Assembly (NCBI GenBank): GCA_019096195.1 | Contig: JAGTXK010000138.1 | Span: 310,001 to 374,000, forward strand | DNA from: Boletus sp. NGJ | Taxonomy: Eukaryota > Basidiomycota > Agaricomycetes > Boletales > Boletaceae | Direction: 5' to 3' | Length of the DNA: 64,000 nucleotides | Shown: positions 36,177 through 46,109 of the stretch, one piece after another | Numbering within the stretch: position 1 is the stretch's first letter | Layout: each line of letters starts with the position of its first letter | Notes under the pieces: generated by a model | What the model was told of the DNA's origin: nothing | Database searches by the model: none | Seen by the model: only the letters and a program-made list of their open reading frames with translations | Program-made: the position numbers and the translations under genes

Positions 36177-36756
36177 CTAACGCGGGGGGGACCGCGATCT
36201 AGTACGACGTCTGGCTATGAGCTCGTCGCTCGCCCGTTCCTTCTCGCTGCCGCCACGCTTGTCATGCCTTCGCTTCCACATCAACTTCCGTACGCATCTT
36301 GGGCATAGCACGACTTTGACGAGCGCTTCCTTGTGCTCTCCGTGCTCTTCGTAAGCAAAAGGCAATTCGAGGGTCGAGAGAGAACGTGCACGATGGCGTT
36401 CGCAGCGGGCGTTTGCACAGGACGTTTCACCTGTTCCGTCGAGAACCTCTGATTCCGTGCGCCAGCGCAGAGCAAACTTGGGTGTGTAAGCCGCGACATG
36501 TGAGAGGAATGGCCCGAGCGACGCACGTTGCCCGACCTGTAGTGCTTGAGATCGCAGATGGCGAATTCGCGGTAGAGGCTGTTGTAGTACTTTTTGGCGA
36601 GCTGATCGTTCCAAGAGGTGGTACCGTCCGAGTCGTTGCGGAGGAACCTTGGGCGTTGCGACTCAGGCTGTGCTACGCGGTCAGGGTTGTGTGCGCAGCG
36701 TCTTACCTGTGTGCTGCCCTCAGGATGTCGAATTCGGTGACTGTGAAGAGCGACAT
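36177..36756 (-). CDS. FRA10AC1: FRA10AC1-family protein
   Basis: Start ATG 36,756 (MSLFTVTEFDILRAAHR). Introns ending CCCAAG and CACCCAAG join 'FLRNDSDGTTSWNDQLAKKY', 'YNSLYREFAICDLKHYRSGN' and 'FALRWRTESEVLDGTGET', then 'LSTLELPFAYEEHGEHKEAL' and 'VKVVLCPRCVRKLMWKR'. These blocks are the hallmark of the FRA10AC1 family, including the CxNxRC/CPRC cysteines that probably bind zinc. The family is nuclear and associates with late spliceosomal complexes. The C-terminus is a short Arg/Ser-rich tail. About 150 residues, compact compared with animal homologues. Confidence 0.88.
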
Positions 36757-36885
36757 GGCGGTTTTGTCTGAAACAGGGTAGCAGCGCTGTTTCATGCCGT
36801 GTTGAGCTGAGTCACCGGCGCAGAGGGCAAATGTCCGATCGTTAACGTGTCCGGATTAGCACTTGCCTGTCACCCGCCCCACACA

Positions 36886-36892
36886 TATATAA
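36886..36892 (+). promoter_or_regulatory. TATA box
   Basis: TATATAA, 40 bases upstream of the ATG at 36,932. Strong match and spacing for a short-leader gene. Confidence 0.55.
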
Positions 36893-36931
36893 CCTTGTCC
36901 TTCCCAGGCTGACCACCCACCCTGGCCCACC

Positions 36932-37996
36932 ATGCCCCCCAGCTTCGACCCCCTCCGCCGCCTCCGTCTCCGCTCCCATCCGGTCCCCTCGTCGTCCAGC
37001 GAGGAAGACAGTGACGGGTCGTCGCCCACGGAGAGCACACACATAACTCTCGCCCTCGACAAGTCGCAGCTCGCCAGGAAACGTTTGGCGTCCTGCGTCA
37101 CGAGGTGGGTTTCGGTTCTCATTCCCCCGTAGTCGGCTAAGCTCGACCCAGTGTCACTCCCGTCGACGCTCTGCAGCCCTCGCTCAAGCCGACGCTGATC
37201 CGTCGCATGACCTCGAAACTGCACATTTCCATCCCCTCGAGATCCGCCTTGCGATCTCGGCCATCGACGCGGACATTGCCGGCTGACATGCAAGGACCCA
37301 GAGATTGCGGTCCCAAACAATGCAGTCTCTAGAGAACGTCGAGACGCCGCTCTCCGGGAACGCGGACTGCTCCCTCCACACAAAGATTTCAGCGAACAGG
37401 AACGGGACTCGGATAAACGTCTCGGTTCTGTCCCTTCGCCGACGAGCACGGCTTGCGACGGCTTGAGCGAAGCGGAACGCCTCAAGGCGGGTTGGTTGGC
37501 CAACAACCGAGCCTCGGAGAGCAGCGATTCGGACGTGGAACCTGCAGTAGTTGCGCCATCATACCTCGAGGTCCTGCACGAGGACCCCTCGGAGCACGCA
37601 CCACACCTGCCATGCATTGTGACTAGTCGGTTCGAGTTTCAATCATCCCCCACGCTCGTGGAGAGTCCTACTTCGTCGCATTGTCCGGGGTCCACGCTGG
37701 AGTCGCACCACGCTTCTGTCCCGGAAAAGGACAACATTCGCTCGCTTGCTTCTCGTAGAGGACGCAAGGTTGTGGGGTCGTCGCTGTCTAGTTTTGGGAC
37801 TCGTTCACTCTCCAATCTCCGTCGTTCCGTAGCAGGCAGTCTTTCGAGCACGCTGTCGAGCGCAGATCTCCACCCTCATTCCCCAAGGACGGCGATCAGC
37901 CCAACCATCCACAGCATAGGAAGCATTCTCAGGGAGACGAGAGATATTGAAGATGTCGAGAGTCGCAGATTGAGTGAACTCGCCTTTTTAGATTGA
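36932..37996 (+). CDS. Disordered Ser-rich protein, conserved in Agaricomycetes
   Basis: Start ATG 36,932 (MPPSFDPLRRLRLRSHP). The N-terminal exon has an acidic Ser patch and 'ITLALDKSQLARKRLAS'. After one or two introns the conserved core reads 'LTCKDPEIAVPNNAVSRERR' and 'DAALRERGLLPPHKDFSEQE', followed by 'GLSEAERLKAGWLANNRAS'. The tail has 'SFGTRSLSNLRRSVAGSLSS' and ends 'RRLSELAFLD'. The core pattern recurs in unnamed basidiomycete proteins; no function is known to me. The second intron (donor GTCGCA, about 40 bases) is the least certain part of the model. A TATA box lies close upstream. Confidence 0.65.
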
Positions 37997-40177
37997 TCGA
38001 TTCCGCCTTTTTCTTCTCTCACGGCACAAATGTATAACATCACCTTTGGATATCTTTATTAACTGAATTTCGATGTGGAATACCCAGGCACGTGTTATCT
38101 CACTCTCGTTCATCACCTTGGTACTGTATCTCTACTGGCCGTCAAATTAATCCAAAAAAAAAAAATCTGCTACCACGTTGACCCACGCCCGCTTTCATCA
38201 CCGTCAAATATAAATGCGCAAATGTCCGCGGTCGGGCGGCAGCTTTAGTATCCATGCGCTCGGCGGTCGCGCGCCTGTCAAGCTCTGAATTTGATCAAGC
38301 AAGAATCACGATCGCGCGATCGATGCCATGGGGAATTTGTTTTTTATTCCGACTGTACCACAGATGTCGATTCCGAGGCTCGCTTGATCCGATCGCGATG
38401 GATACACTCTGGACGCTTTCCCGGTGCCGGTGTTGGGCTACCGGAACTTGATGAGGCGGTGACGGAGATGACGCTACAAACGAAAGGATTTGTGCGAGTC
38501 GCAGTCGTGTTTCTCATGCCGAGTATTCAAATTCGATGAGCAGCTCACATTCTGTCACTATCATTATTGTCAGCGGATGGAGCCAGCCTGTCCCCATCAG
38601 CATGACAGGGCTAGCACACACTCGTCAGGTGGAAAGGTAATCAAGTCAGGCAGTTTGGACACTCGCGTGACGACAAAAAACACTCTTGTACGTCATCATC
38701 TCGACGTGAGATTGATATATGATACCGGTCTCGTTCGTGATGCAGTCGGCGCTGGCGAAACGATGGAAACGATGATGGAGATGACCCTGCGTGCTACGGA
38801 GAAAAAGTGAGATCAAGAGTGCAGGTGGTTGTCAACGTTTACAAGGCTTGGATCTCTGGACCTTGGGTACACGTGAACATCGATTTCGACTGGAGCTGAT
38901 GGTGCGATTTTTTCAACAACGCTTGGCTCGGATGGCCGCAGGAGCGATCTCACGGAATCTGGTTGCGGGGTCGGCTGCAAACATGATGGGTATGCCATGA
39001 ATACCTGAGCTGTCCCCTCAAGAAGACCACCGACTTATCCGTCGAACAGAGAAACTGCTCCCACGGACTTTTCAAGGGCCCTCTTCAGAAACGGGCGTCA
39101 GTGGGGTTGTATCCTGATGGCTAATAGTACTGCAGCATCGACCTGATCGATATATGCATCATTGATCAATCGACGTTCATCTAGGCTGGTCTATCGACTG
39201 CTTGCCTCACAAGACCCAGGCGTGCGCATACAATATTGACCGTGTGGGCTTTGCCACCCCTTGCTAATCGTGGCACTCACTCGCTCAGATCCCCTAATTT
39301 GGATAGCACGGGTCGCGTGATGATACAACCTTGGGAGCGCGTTTTTAAAAAAGAATTTGGACAGAGGACAGTAGTACCGACCATGCAAGGCGAGCTGGAT
39401 TTTAACACTCTTATCGTCCCGTATACAATGGCCCGAGCTGGAGTGGCCCAGAGTCTGGCTATCAGAACCCTCACCCCTCAAGATAGTCGACTAATTTGAA
39501 ATCCAGCTGCGGGTGGTTTACATATGGTAATCGGTGTACGCCAGGTTGATCGTCACGAGGTGTGACAGTCCGAGGACAACACACAGTGTGACCGGCCATG
39601 TGGGAATTGCCGAGGATTCTGGAAAACTCTTGTGTCTCTCCTACCACTGACGGAATGCAGTTTGTGTTGGAAAAACATGTCGAGTCAGCCCAGCTTGATA
39701 TTGGAATGCAAAGCTGCTGCATGTCTTGTGCCTCATAATCTCGCGGGGTTTCCATATTGATCGCGGATCTTGTAATACCCAGATAACCTTTCCAAATTGT
39801 GGGAGTATTTGATGGCAGTCCTATTACAAGCAGTGTCTCTACGCCGTGTTATTTCGGGACGGTTCACAGGTGAGACACGAGATCATTTCTCCCAACTATC
39901 CAGCCAAATGGCACGAAATGGTTTACCTCGCAGTCTCGTATTTTACACATACACATACACCAGGGTTTAATAATCGAGTGGCGCTGTCAATCTGGGGAAC
40001 GGCACGTCGGCTCCAGGTTTTTGTGCGGCGAGAATGATCAAATTACATGGCACGTGCTAGGACTGACTGAGTCGGACTGACAAACCGGGAATTGCCAGGT
40101 CGGGGTTTTATAAAGGATCCTGAAGCTATGACTGACTCTTCTCATTTTCTCTCTTTCCCCCTGAACAACGCCCCACA
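37997..40177. other. 2.2 kb without a supportable gene
   Basis: Contains a run of A near 38,152-38,164 and only short, unrelated open frames on both strands. I see no terminal repeats or transposase-like motif. The last 70 bases hold a TATA box for the next gene. Confidence 0.45.
40109..40115 (+). promoter_or_regulatory. TATA box
   Basis: TATAAAG, 63 bases upstream of the ATG at 40,178. Confidence 0.5.
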
Positions 40178-40920
40178 ATGGACCGGAACTCGACCAACAA
40201 CCAGATCATACAGGACACCGCCCAGCACTCAAAGCCAATCCCAATCTCTACCCAGCATCTACGCCATCGTTCTACCTCATTCTCTTCCGACTCATCGAGC
40301 TCGTCCACCTCCTCTCCTCCCCTTGTCACCCCAAACTTGCCCACCACGCGCGTTCCAACATCTGCCGGTTCCCCCATCCTTTATTTCCTGTCCCAGTCCC
40401 CCTCAAAAGCTCCATCGACCTTCCCCTTTCGTGGGTTTGCCCCTCCCCCCGTCCTCGAAGGTGTGCATCTGTGTCGTGTCGTGCCGTGTCGTTGCGCTCT
40501 TGACACGTATCCAACAGACGAACCAGCTGAGGAACCTACATCGGCTCACGCTCGTCGCGCTAGTACCAACACCGTCGCTCGATTCCAACCTCAACCCACA
40601 GTGCCGGAGCTGCATCACGAACGGGGTGTCAATGTTCTCAGGCGTCTCTCCTTTGGTCATCTTGTCAAGGTGTGTTTGTCAGCATATCCCCCCTGGAAGC
40701 GTCTCATTTTCCGTAGCCTCCTGTGGCTGATATACCCCAGCCAAGCAGCCCTCACCCCCCTCCAAATTCTGCTGTATCGAGCTCACCCATCACATACAAT
40801 ACTCTACCCAGCCGTAAAACCAGACGTTCGGCGACCGTCTCTGGGCAGGCACGTCCTCGTCGTGCCCCTTCTCCTATGGGAGAGAGAATCCTCAAGGGCC
40901 ACTTTGATGGTTTCAACTAA
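40178..40920 (+). CDS. Small disordered protein with conserved C-terminal motif
   Basis: Start ATG 40,178 (MDRNSTNNQIIQDTAQ). Exons end 'APPPVLEG' and 'RRLSFGHLVK'; introns GTGTGC...ACAG and GTGTGT...GTAG are in phase. The last exon reads 'PPVADIPQPSSPHPPPNSAV' and ends 'RRAPSPMGERILKGHFDGFN' before TAA. About 205 residues, almost all Ser/Pro/Thr-rich. The final 20 residues look strongly conserved in similar Agaricomycete proteins that I recall, with SP sites that suggest phosphorylation. Function unknown. Confidence 0.7.
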
Positions 40921-41329
40921 CTTATCTCATTCGTCCATGTTTCAGTCCTGCATCGTCCACAAAGCCCCACCTCACATGTTTGCATCCCAACCTCAAACAA
41001 AGCTGTCCATTCGTTATCGCTCGCTGTACTCTCCGTCAAAAGCGATAAGACACACAGCACACTTCATCTTGATTTCCATGCGGAGATATCCCAGTGCGCA
41101 ACCCGTTCATTTTACTCATCAATGGGTTAGCCTTGCCATTCTAAGTTATATTTTTTTTTTTTTGCAATGTGTAACACATTAGCTCAGCGCGATTGGATGC
41201 GTGCTTGCTCCCTCTACCCTATGAATGTATTATGCATTAGTTTCACGTGTAAGAATATGTATGGTTACATGGCCCAAAAATATTCATGGTCCAAGCTCAC
41301 TGTGCCAGCCAGTGGTCTCCTCTCCAAGT
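40921..41329. other. Intergenic spacer with poly(T)
   Basis: Convergent 3' ends. A run of about 14 T lies near 41,150-41,164, which may belong to the 3' processing region of the plus-strand gene. Confidence 0.4.
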
Positions 41330-43099
41330 CTATGAGACGCGTTTGTACTTGTTGTACGCAGCAGAAGACACCCCCACGTCGACCTCTTCTGCACACAGTC
41401 TCAAGAGCCGTTCCTCGAGCTCAGGATGAGGATGTGCCTGAACCGGGGGCTGGTATCTACACCAATCCCACCAAATCGTCCAGTGAATCCATTTCAGTTT
41501 CAGCACTCTGCTGCTTGGTTCCCGTTTCGTCGTCCGAGAGGTCACGAGCCGTTCAAACGCTTGCTCAAACGTGAGCCCAGTGTCGTCGATCCGATGATCC
41601 AGCGCGTCCATCGATTCGCAGCTAAGCGAGATGGCTTTCAGCCAGGGTGCAAGGGGCAACTTTTGTTCGTCGTCCGACACGTTGAGCATCTCCTTGAGCA
41701 GCGGTGCCATCACAAAAGGCACGTCCGCCCCGTTGAGCTTCAACAAGACCAACGAAGGACACCGCTCCATCACCTCGCGCAGCTCCGCGCTCCGAATGTC
41801 GACGGCGGTGAGGGTGAAGTGGTTGAGGGAACACTTGGAGCGGGCAAGCAGCGCGAGGAAGCTCTCGTGGCACCAGCTCGTAGTCATGTTGCTCGTGTCC
41901 CAGACGCGCGTGAGCAGCTGAAAGTCGCGGAGCGACGGGGTCGTGAGAGCGTCCATGAAATGGCTGATACACTCCTCGTGGTCACTGATGGTGACGAGGA
42001 CGAGGGTGGCGAGACAGGGCATCGAGATGCGTTCCCGCGTCCCGTCCCACTTGGTCTCACACTTGTATTGTGTGATCTCGACGTGGAGGTGGGTGAGCAA
42101 CGGGGCACAGGTGAGGATACCGAGCAGCTCCTCGATGTCGGTCGGCCGGTATCCGCCGCGGAGGGTAAGCTGCGTCAGCTGTGTCCACGGCAACGTCCTA
42201 TGGCTATCCGGCATCGCCCCGGCAGGTATCTGCAACTCTTTCAAACGAGGCATAAACTCGGGCCGGAACGGGGCCCAGGGTGTACACTGTGGCGAGATCT
42301 CGAGCTCCTCCAGCGCTGGCATCTGACACCGCACGAGCGCGTTGAAACAATCCCAGTCCCGCGTGGCTGCGGGGAAATGGATAAAGACGGCACGCCAGCG
42401 ATCGGCGCTGTCTGCGATGAGTCGGCTGAGTCGGCGGAGAAACGTGGCGGGGACGTCGTCCGTCAGAAAGTCGTTCCACAGCCATAGCGAGACGGGGAAT
42501 GGGCGTGAGCGCTGGATCCATGCGTGGAGGATCTCTTCTTGTTTGTCGAACGTGCCGGAGGTAGGGAGGTCGAGATAGAGGGCGGTCCACAGTCGAGGCA
42601 TGGTGAAGGACAGCGCGCGCCAGCTGTGACATACGCTCCCAAGGAGCAGCGGTGCACGTCGACTGGGCTCGCAGTGAGGCCCGTGGACGTGGACGTCGCC
42701 ACAAAAGTCAAACACCCGGGCCATGATCTCCGGGGGCATCCGTTTGATTGGGGAAAGGAGCGCACCGAGGTCCTCCACGTACGAGGTCAGCTCGCGCTTC
42801 CGACGCTGGACGTCGGCGAGACGGGCCTGTAGACGGGTGATGTCCTCCTCCACCGCATCGAGCTCAGCCTTGGGCTCGGCGAGGAGAGTACGGACTTCCT
42901 CCCGTTGGTCATCTGGTGGTGCACTGTTGGTGCCCAAAAGGCGAATGATCGATGACTATGGCGCGCGTGAGCGTCAGATGGACGAGTGGCAACTGATCCG
43001 TAAAGCGTCGCTTACTGGAGGTATGTCTTTGACTTCCCCATACTGTTCCAGTCTGGCTGCGTAGAGCGGTACGCCCGTCTCTCTGACGGCTTGAGACAT
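41330..43099 (-). CDS. F-box / leucine-rich protein
   Basis: A first exon from ATG 43,099 (MSQAVRETGVPLYAARLEQY) joins across a 60-base intron to 'SSIIRLLGTNSAPPDDQRE'. A coiled coil 'EEDITRLQARLADVQRRKRE' leads into the F-box: 'LLSPIKRMPPEIMARVFDFC' and 'PLLLGSVCHSWRALSFTMPR'. Irregular leucine-rich repeats follow, such as 'LTHLHVEITQYKC' and 'CPSLVLLKLNGADV'. Total about 565 residues. This belongs to the expanded Agaricomycete F-box family, whose members are taken to recruit substrates to SCF ubiquitin ligases; targets are unknown. Starting the protein at 42,937 instead would lose only the short first exon. Confidence 0.88.
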
Positions 43100-43581
43100 C
43101 GTGATAAGCAAAACGGACAAAAGGACGTGAGGGTGGGGCGTTTCAGATCAGTACACAAGGCTCTTTCGACTCGGAATGCCCCGTTTTAACCAGTTTTTGA
43201 GACGCGAGGTTTGTGGCAGCTGTCTACGGCATGGCAACTTGTAGGGAAGAGGGAAATATAAAATCACGCCGGCATTGCAACGTTGAGAAAACGTTGCGGT
43301 TGACATGAGTTGTCCTCGACTTGCGACGCGCGGACCTCTAAATTACGACACGAGAGCGTAGCACATTTCGCTGGCAACAAAGAATGAAAGACGCGTAGCA
43401 TGTCCAAAAGTACAGCCTCTGGTCCTCTCGATAACCCGCTCACCGAAAGGTCAAGCGTCCCACGTCCAGGCGGAAGGACGCAACGTCAGCCAAGCGTGGA
43501 GAACAGCATGGGTCAAGGGGTGGTCATCGCCCTCGACTCACCTGCAGCGTGTTCCCAACGCTGCTGCGCTCTATCGCCAGA
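43100..43581. other. Intergenic spacer
   Basis: Promoter side of the F-box gene and 3' side of CTF8. A plus-strand open frame across it is antisense to CTF8 and has no family motif. Confidence 0.4.
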
Positions 43582-44117
43582 TCACGCACATACCACGTCC
43601 TGCGTCACGTCTCTACGAGAAGCTGTGCTGGCTGGTTTCGTGATAGGCATGGGCCGCTTCGAGAACACGATCTTTTTCTTCACCACAGCCGTGACGTCCC
43701 ACCGGACCTGCTTGTTCTCCTTCTCGCCTTCGTCTTCTGAATCGTCTGCGGCGTGAACGCTGGCAGGAACGAAGTTCCGGACGTGCTTCTGGAGCACCCC
43801 AAGAGGCTTTGGAAGATTGACCGCCTTGCCTTCCAGCAGATGATGCCCGATCATGAGCATTGGTTTGTTCTAGGACAACGAAGCACATCAGTGGGGGGAC
43901 ATGAACACCTTGTGCCGCAATGAGTACGGACCATGTCAGCAGTGTTCAGCGTCCCAATCAGCTGTCCGTCCTTGCATGTCGACTCGGAACCCAGGACGAC
44001 GTCGAGCGTGCCTTGCAATTCAATCAAGAAGAGTTCGTCGTGCCCCAGCTTGGCGATGGATGGGGGAAGCTTTGCAGAAAACGCGTTTGGTGGTGTGACA
44101 GTGATGGGCACGATCAT
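43582..44117 (-). CDS. CTF8: Ctf8, alternative clamp-loader subunit
   Basis: Start ATG 44,117 (MIVPITVTPPNAFSAKLPPS). 'HDELFLIELQGTLDVVLG' is the family's first strand pair. After an intron of about 65 bases the protein resumes 'NKPMLMIGHHLLEGKAVN' and 'WDVTAVVKKKIVFSKRPMPI', the two best-conserved Ctf8 blocks. About 155 residues. Ctf8 works with Dcc1 and Ctf18 in the RFC-like complex that loads PCNA and supports sister-chromatid cohesion in the nucleus. The intron donor (GTCCGT) is slightly unusual. Only 117 bases separate this start from the ATG15 stop upstream. Confidence 0.9.
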
Positions 44118-44234
44118 CTCAAGTTGCTCGAGGTCGTGGTCCACTCTCAACAGTTGGGTTTCCCTTCTTTGTGACTACTTTCCACGAAAGGGTAGCATGG
44201 GACCTTTAGCTAGTCTACACGTGCACCTCAACCT

Positions 44235-45860
44235 CTACCAACTCCGGCGGATAGTCTCCAAATTCCCAACTAAAGCACTCCTACAGAACTCCGGGTCAAC
44301 AAACGTCCAAGAAAAAAAAAAAAAAAAAAAAGAGGCAAGTGGGGAGCATACCACACATTCCGTTTCTGGCTTTGCCAACGGCGCCTCTCGCCCAACTTCC
44401 ACACTCGGTTGCCACGGTTTGTCCAGGATATTATCGATTACGTTCACGATACCGTGTTTACGAACGTCAACCGCCCACGAGAGATTCGACACGGTGTCGT
44501 ACAAGATCGATGTGCCTAGGTGGCACCTGCACATCGAGGGGCATTGGTCGTGTGACAGGTTGAACGAGGAAAAAGTATACGTACTTGGTCTCCATGGCGT
44601 ACCCTCCCAGTGCACATGAAGAAAGGATGCCATTGCAAGTCCCCATCGCAATGGGGTCAGCCGTATGATACACGTGCGTGACGTGATGCGTTGACGGCTG
44701 GAAAGAATGGTTAGGAGTACCATACCACGTCAACGAGTGGGTCCCTTACAGGCGACGGCAAATGTAACCTCTGAGCTGCGAGCTTCTCCCCGGGCGACTC
44801 AAACGCCACCACCGGAACTCCAAACGTCACACCCAGCAACGACGCGAGCGCACCACCTACATATCCCAGGTCCGCGTTAGCATCCGCTCATCCACGATAA
44901 CCTCGACCAACCTAGCGAATGTCCAATGATCCATATGTTGGCCGTAGGATACATATACGCTATATTATTATATAAATTCTATGCAAAAACCAGTGAATCA
45001 TCGCACAAAGTGGGCCTACCGAAAGAGACGCACTCACTGTACCAATAGCGTAAAACAAGGTCTCCTCCGTCAGCGCTTGCGCCAGGCAAGTCTGATCACA
45101 CTTCCACCCTCCCCGATAACACCCACACACCGTCGTCCACGACCAATCGATGCGGGCACAACAACAGCTAAACAGCAGGTTATCGTTCAACCTGTCCTTC
45201 TTCCCCGTCGGACCGCCACTCCCAAACAACGCCGTCGAGGTCCCCTTGATGGAAAACACAACGGTCGCATTATCCGGGGTTGCAAACACATAGCCGCGAA
45301 ACCCATCCGAGTCGGGTTCCCAACCAAACGGGTAACGCTAACCTCACGTGCGTCCATCAATATATCCACGAACTCGAAAACTGAACGAAGGAAGGACGCA
45401 CGTCGTTCCAATCCTCGCGCAACTCGTACCACTCCGCGTCGTCCGGGGTGACATAGGCATTGTTTGTCATCTTGGCGAGTTCGAGGAGCGATTCTCGGTG
45501 CTCGACGTCGGGTGCGACGATCTCGTCTTCCCACCAGGGAAGGTCGGTGCTTTGCGCATGTCGGATCGAACGTAGGCGGGCGGCCTCGTGTGCGCGGAAG
45601 GATGGGGGGCGGAAGGAGGATATTCTTTTCGTTTTTATCGTATATATCGTTCCGTTTTCTCTTGTGAGCGCACTCGTCGGAGCTTGCGGAACGTCAGAGA
45701 ACACGACACGAGTGTCAGCCGACACAGCGTGCTGGTGTCTCAGCTCGAATTGTAGGTGAGTGGGTTCACACTTGAAAGGGTATACTTGTTCTCGTGGGTA
45801 TAGTCTGCTGAAGAAACTGAACAGAGGGAAAAGAGTCACCGTCAGCGTCGTCGGCCACAT
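44235..45860 (-). CDS. ATG15: Atg15, vacuolar autophagic-body lipase
   Basis: Start ATG 45,860 ([20 protein letters not shown]) gives a signal-anchor helix, then the family motif '[16 protein letters not shown]'. Later exons carry '[17 protein letters not shown]', '[20 protein letters not shown]' and '[13 protein letters not shown]'. An intron splits the catalytic motif, restoring [13 protein letters not shown]. '[17 protein letters not shown]' and '[17 protein letters not shown]' supply the Asp/His regions of the triad. The last intron contains a run of 20 T before its acceptor and joins 'ETECV' to 'FCRSALVGN'. Atg15 is delivered by the MVB pathway and breaks down autophagic bodies in the vacuole. 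Type II membrane topology is expected. Confidence 0.93.
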
Positions 45861-46109
45861 CGACCAAGCACAAGAGCAGAGCGGGACCCATGTTCACAAG
45901 CTGACTCATCCAACGGTGCCAGTGCATTAACCAATAGGATTTATGTAGCACACAAGAGAGCTGAATGTAAATCAAAAGGAACGTAAAAGAGATCTGTATA
46001 TGCAACCAGGATTAGCAGCTGAGTCTAAGCCAACCCGAACATGACCAACTGCTGTCACTATCGTAATCAGGTATTAAAGTGTATTACACGTAGCGGTGCA
46101 CGTCGAAAT
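45861..46109. promoter_or_regulatory. Spacer between NTH1 and ATG15
   Basis: The 249 bases carry the ATG15 promoter and the NTH1 3' end. An ATG at 45,891 in another frame could give a short upstream ORF. Confidence 0.35.

Noticed and set aside
41426-42487. 353-codon plus-strand frame antisense to the F-box gene
   Set aside because: Arg/Gly/Glu-rich shadow frame of a GC-rich coding exon with no domain.
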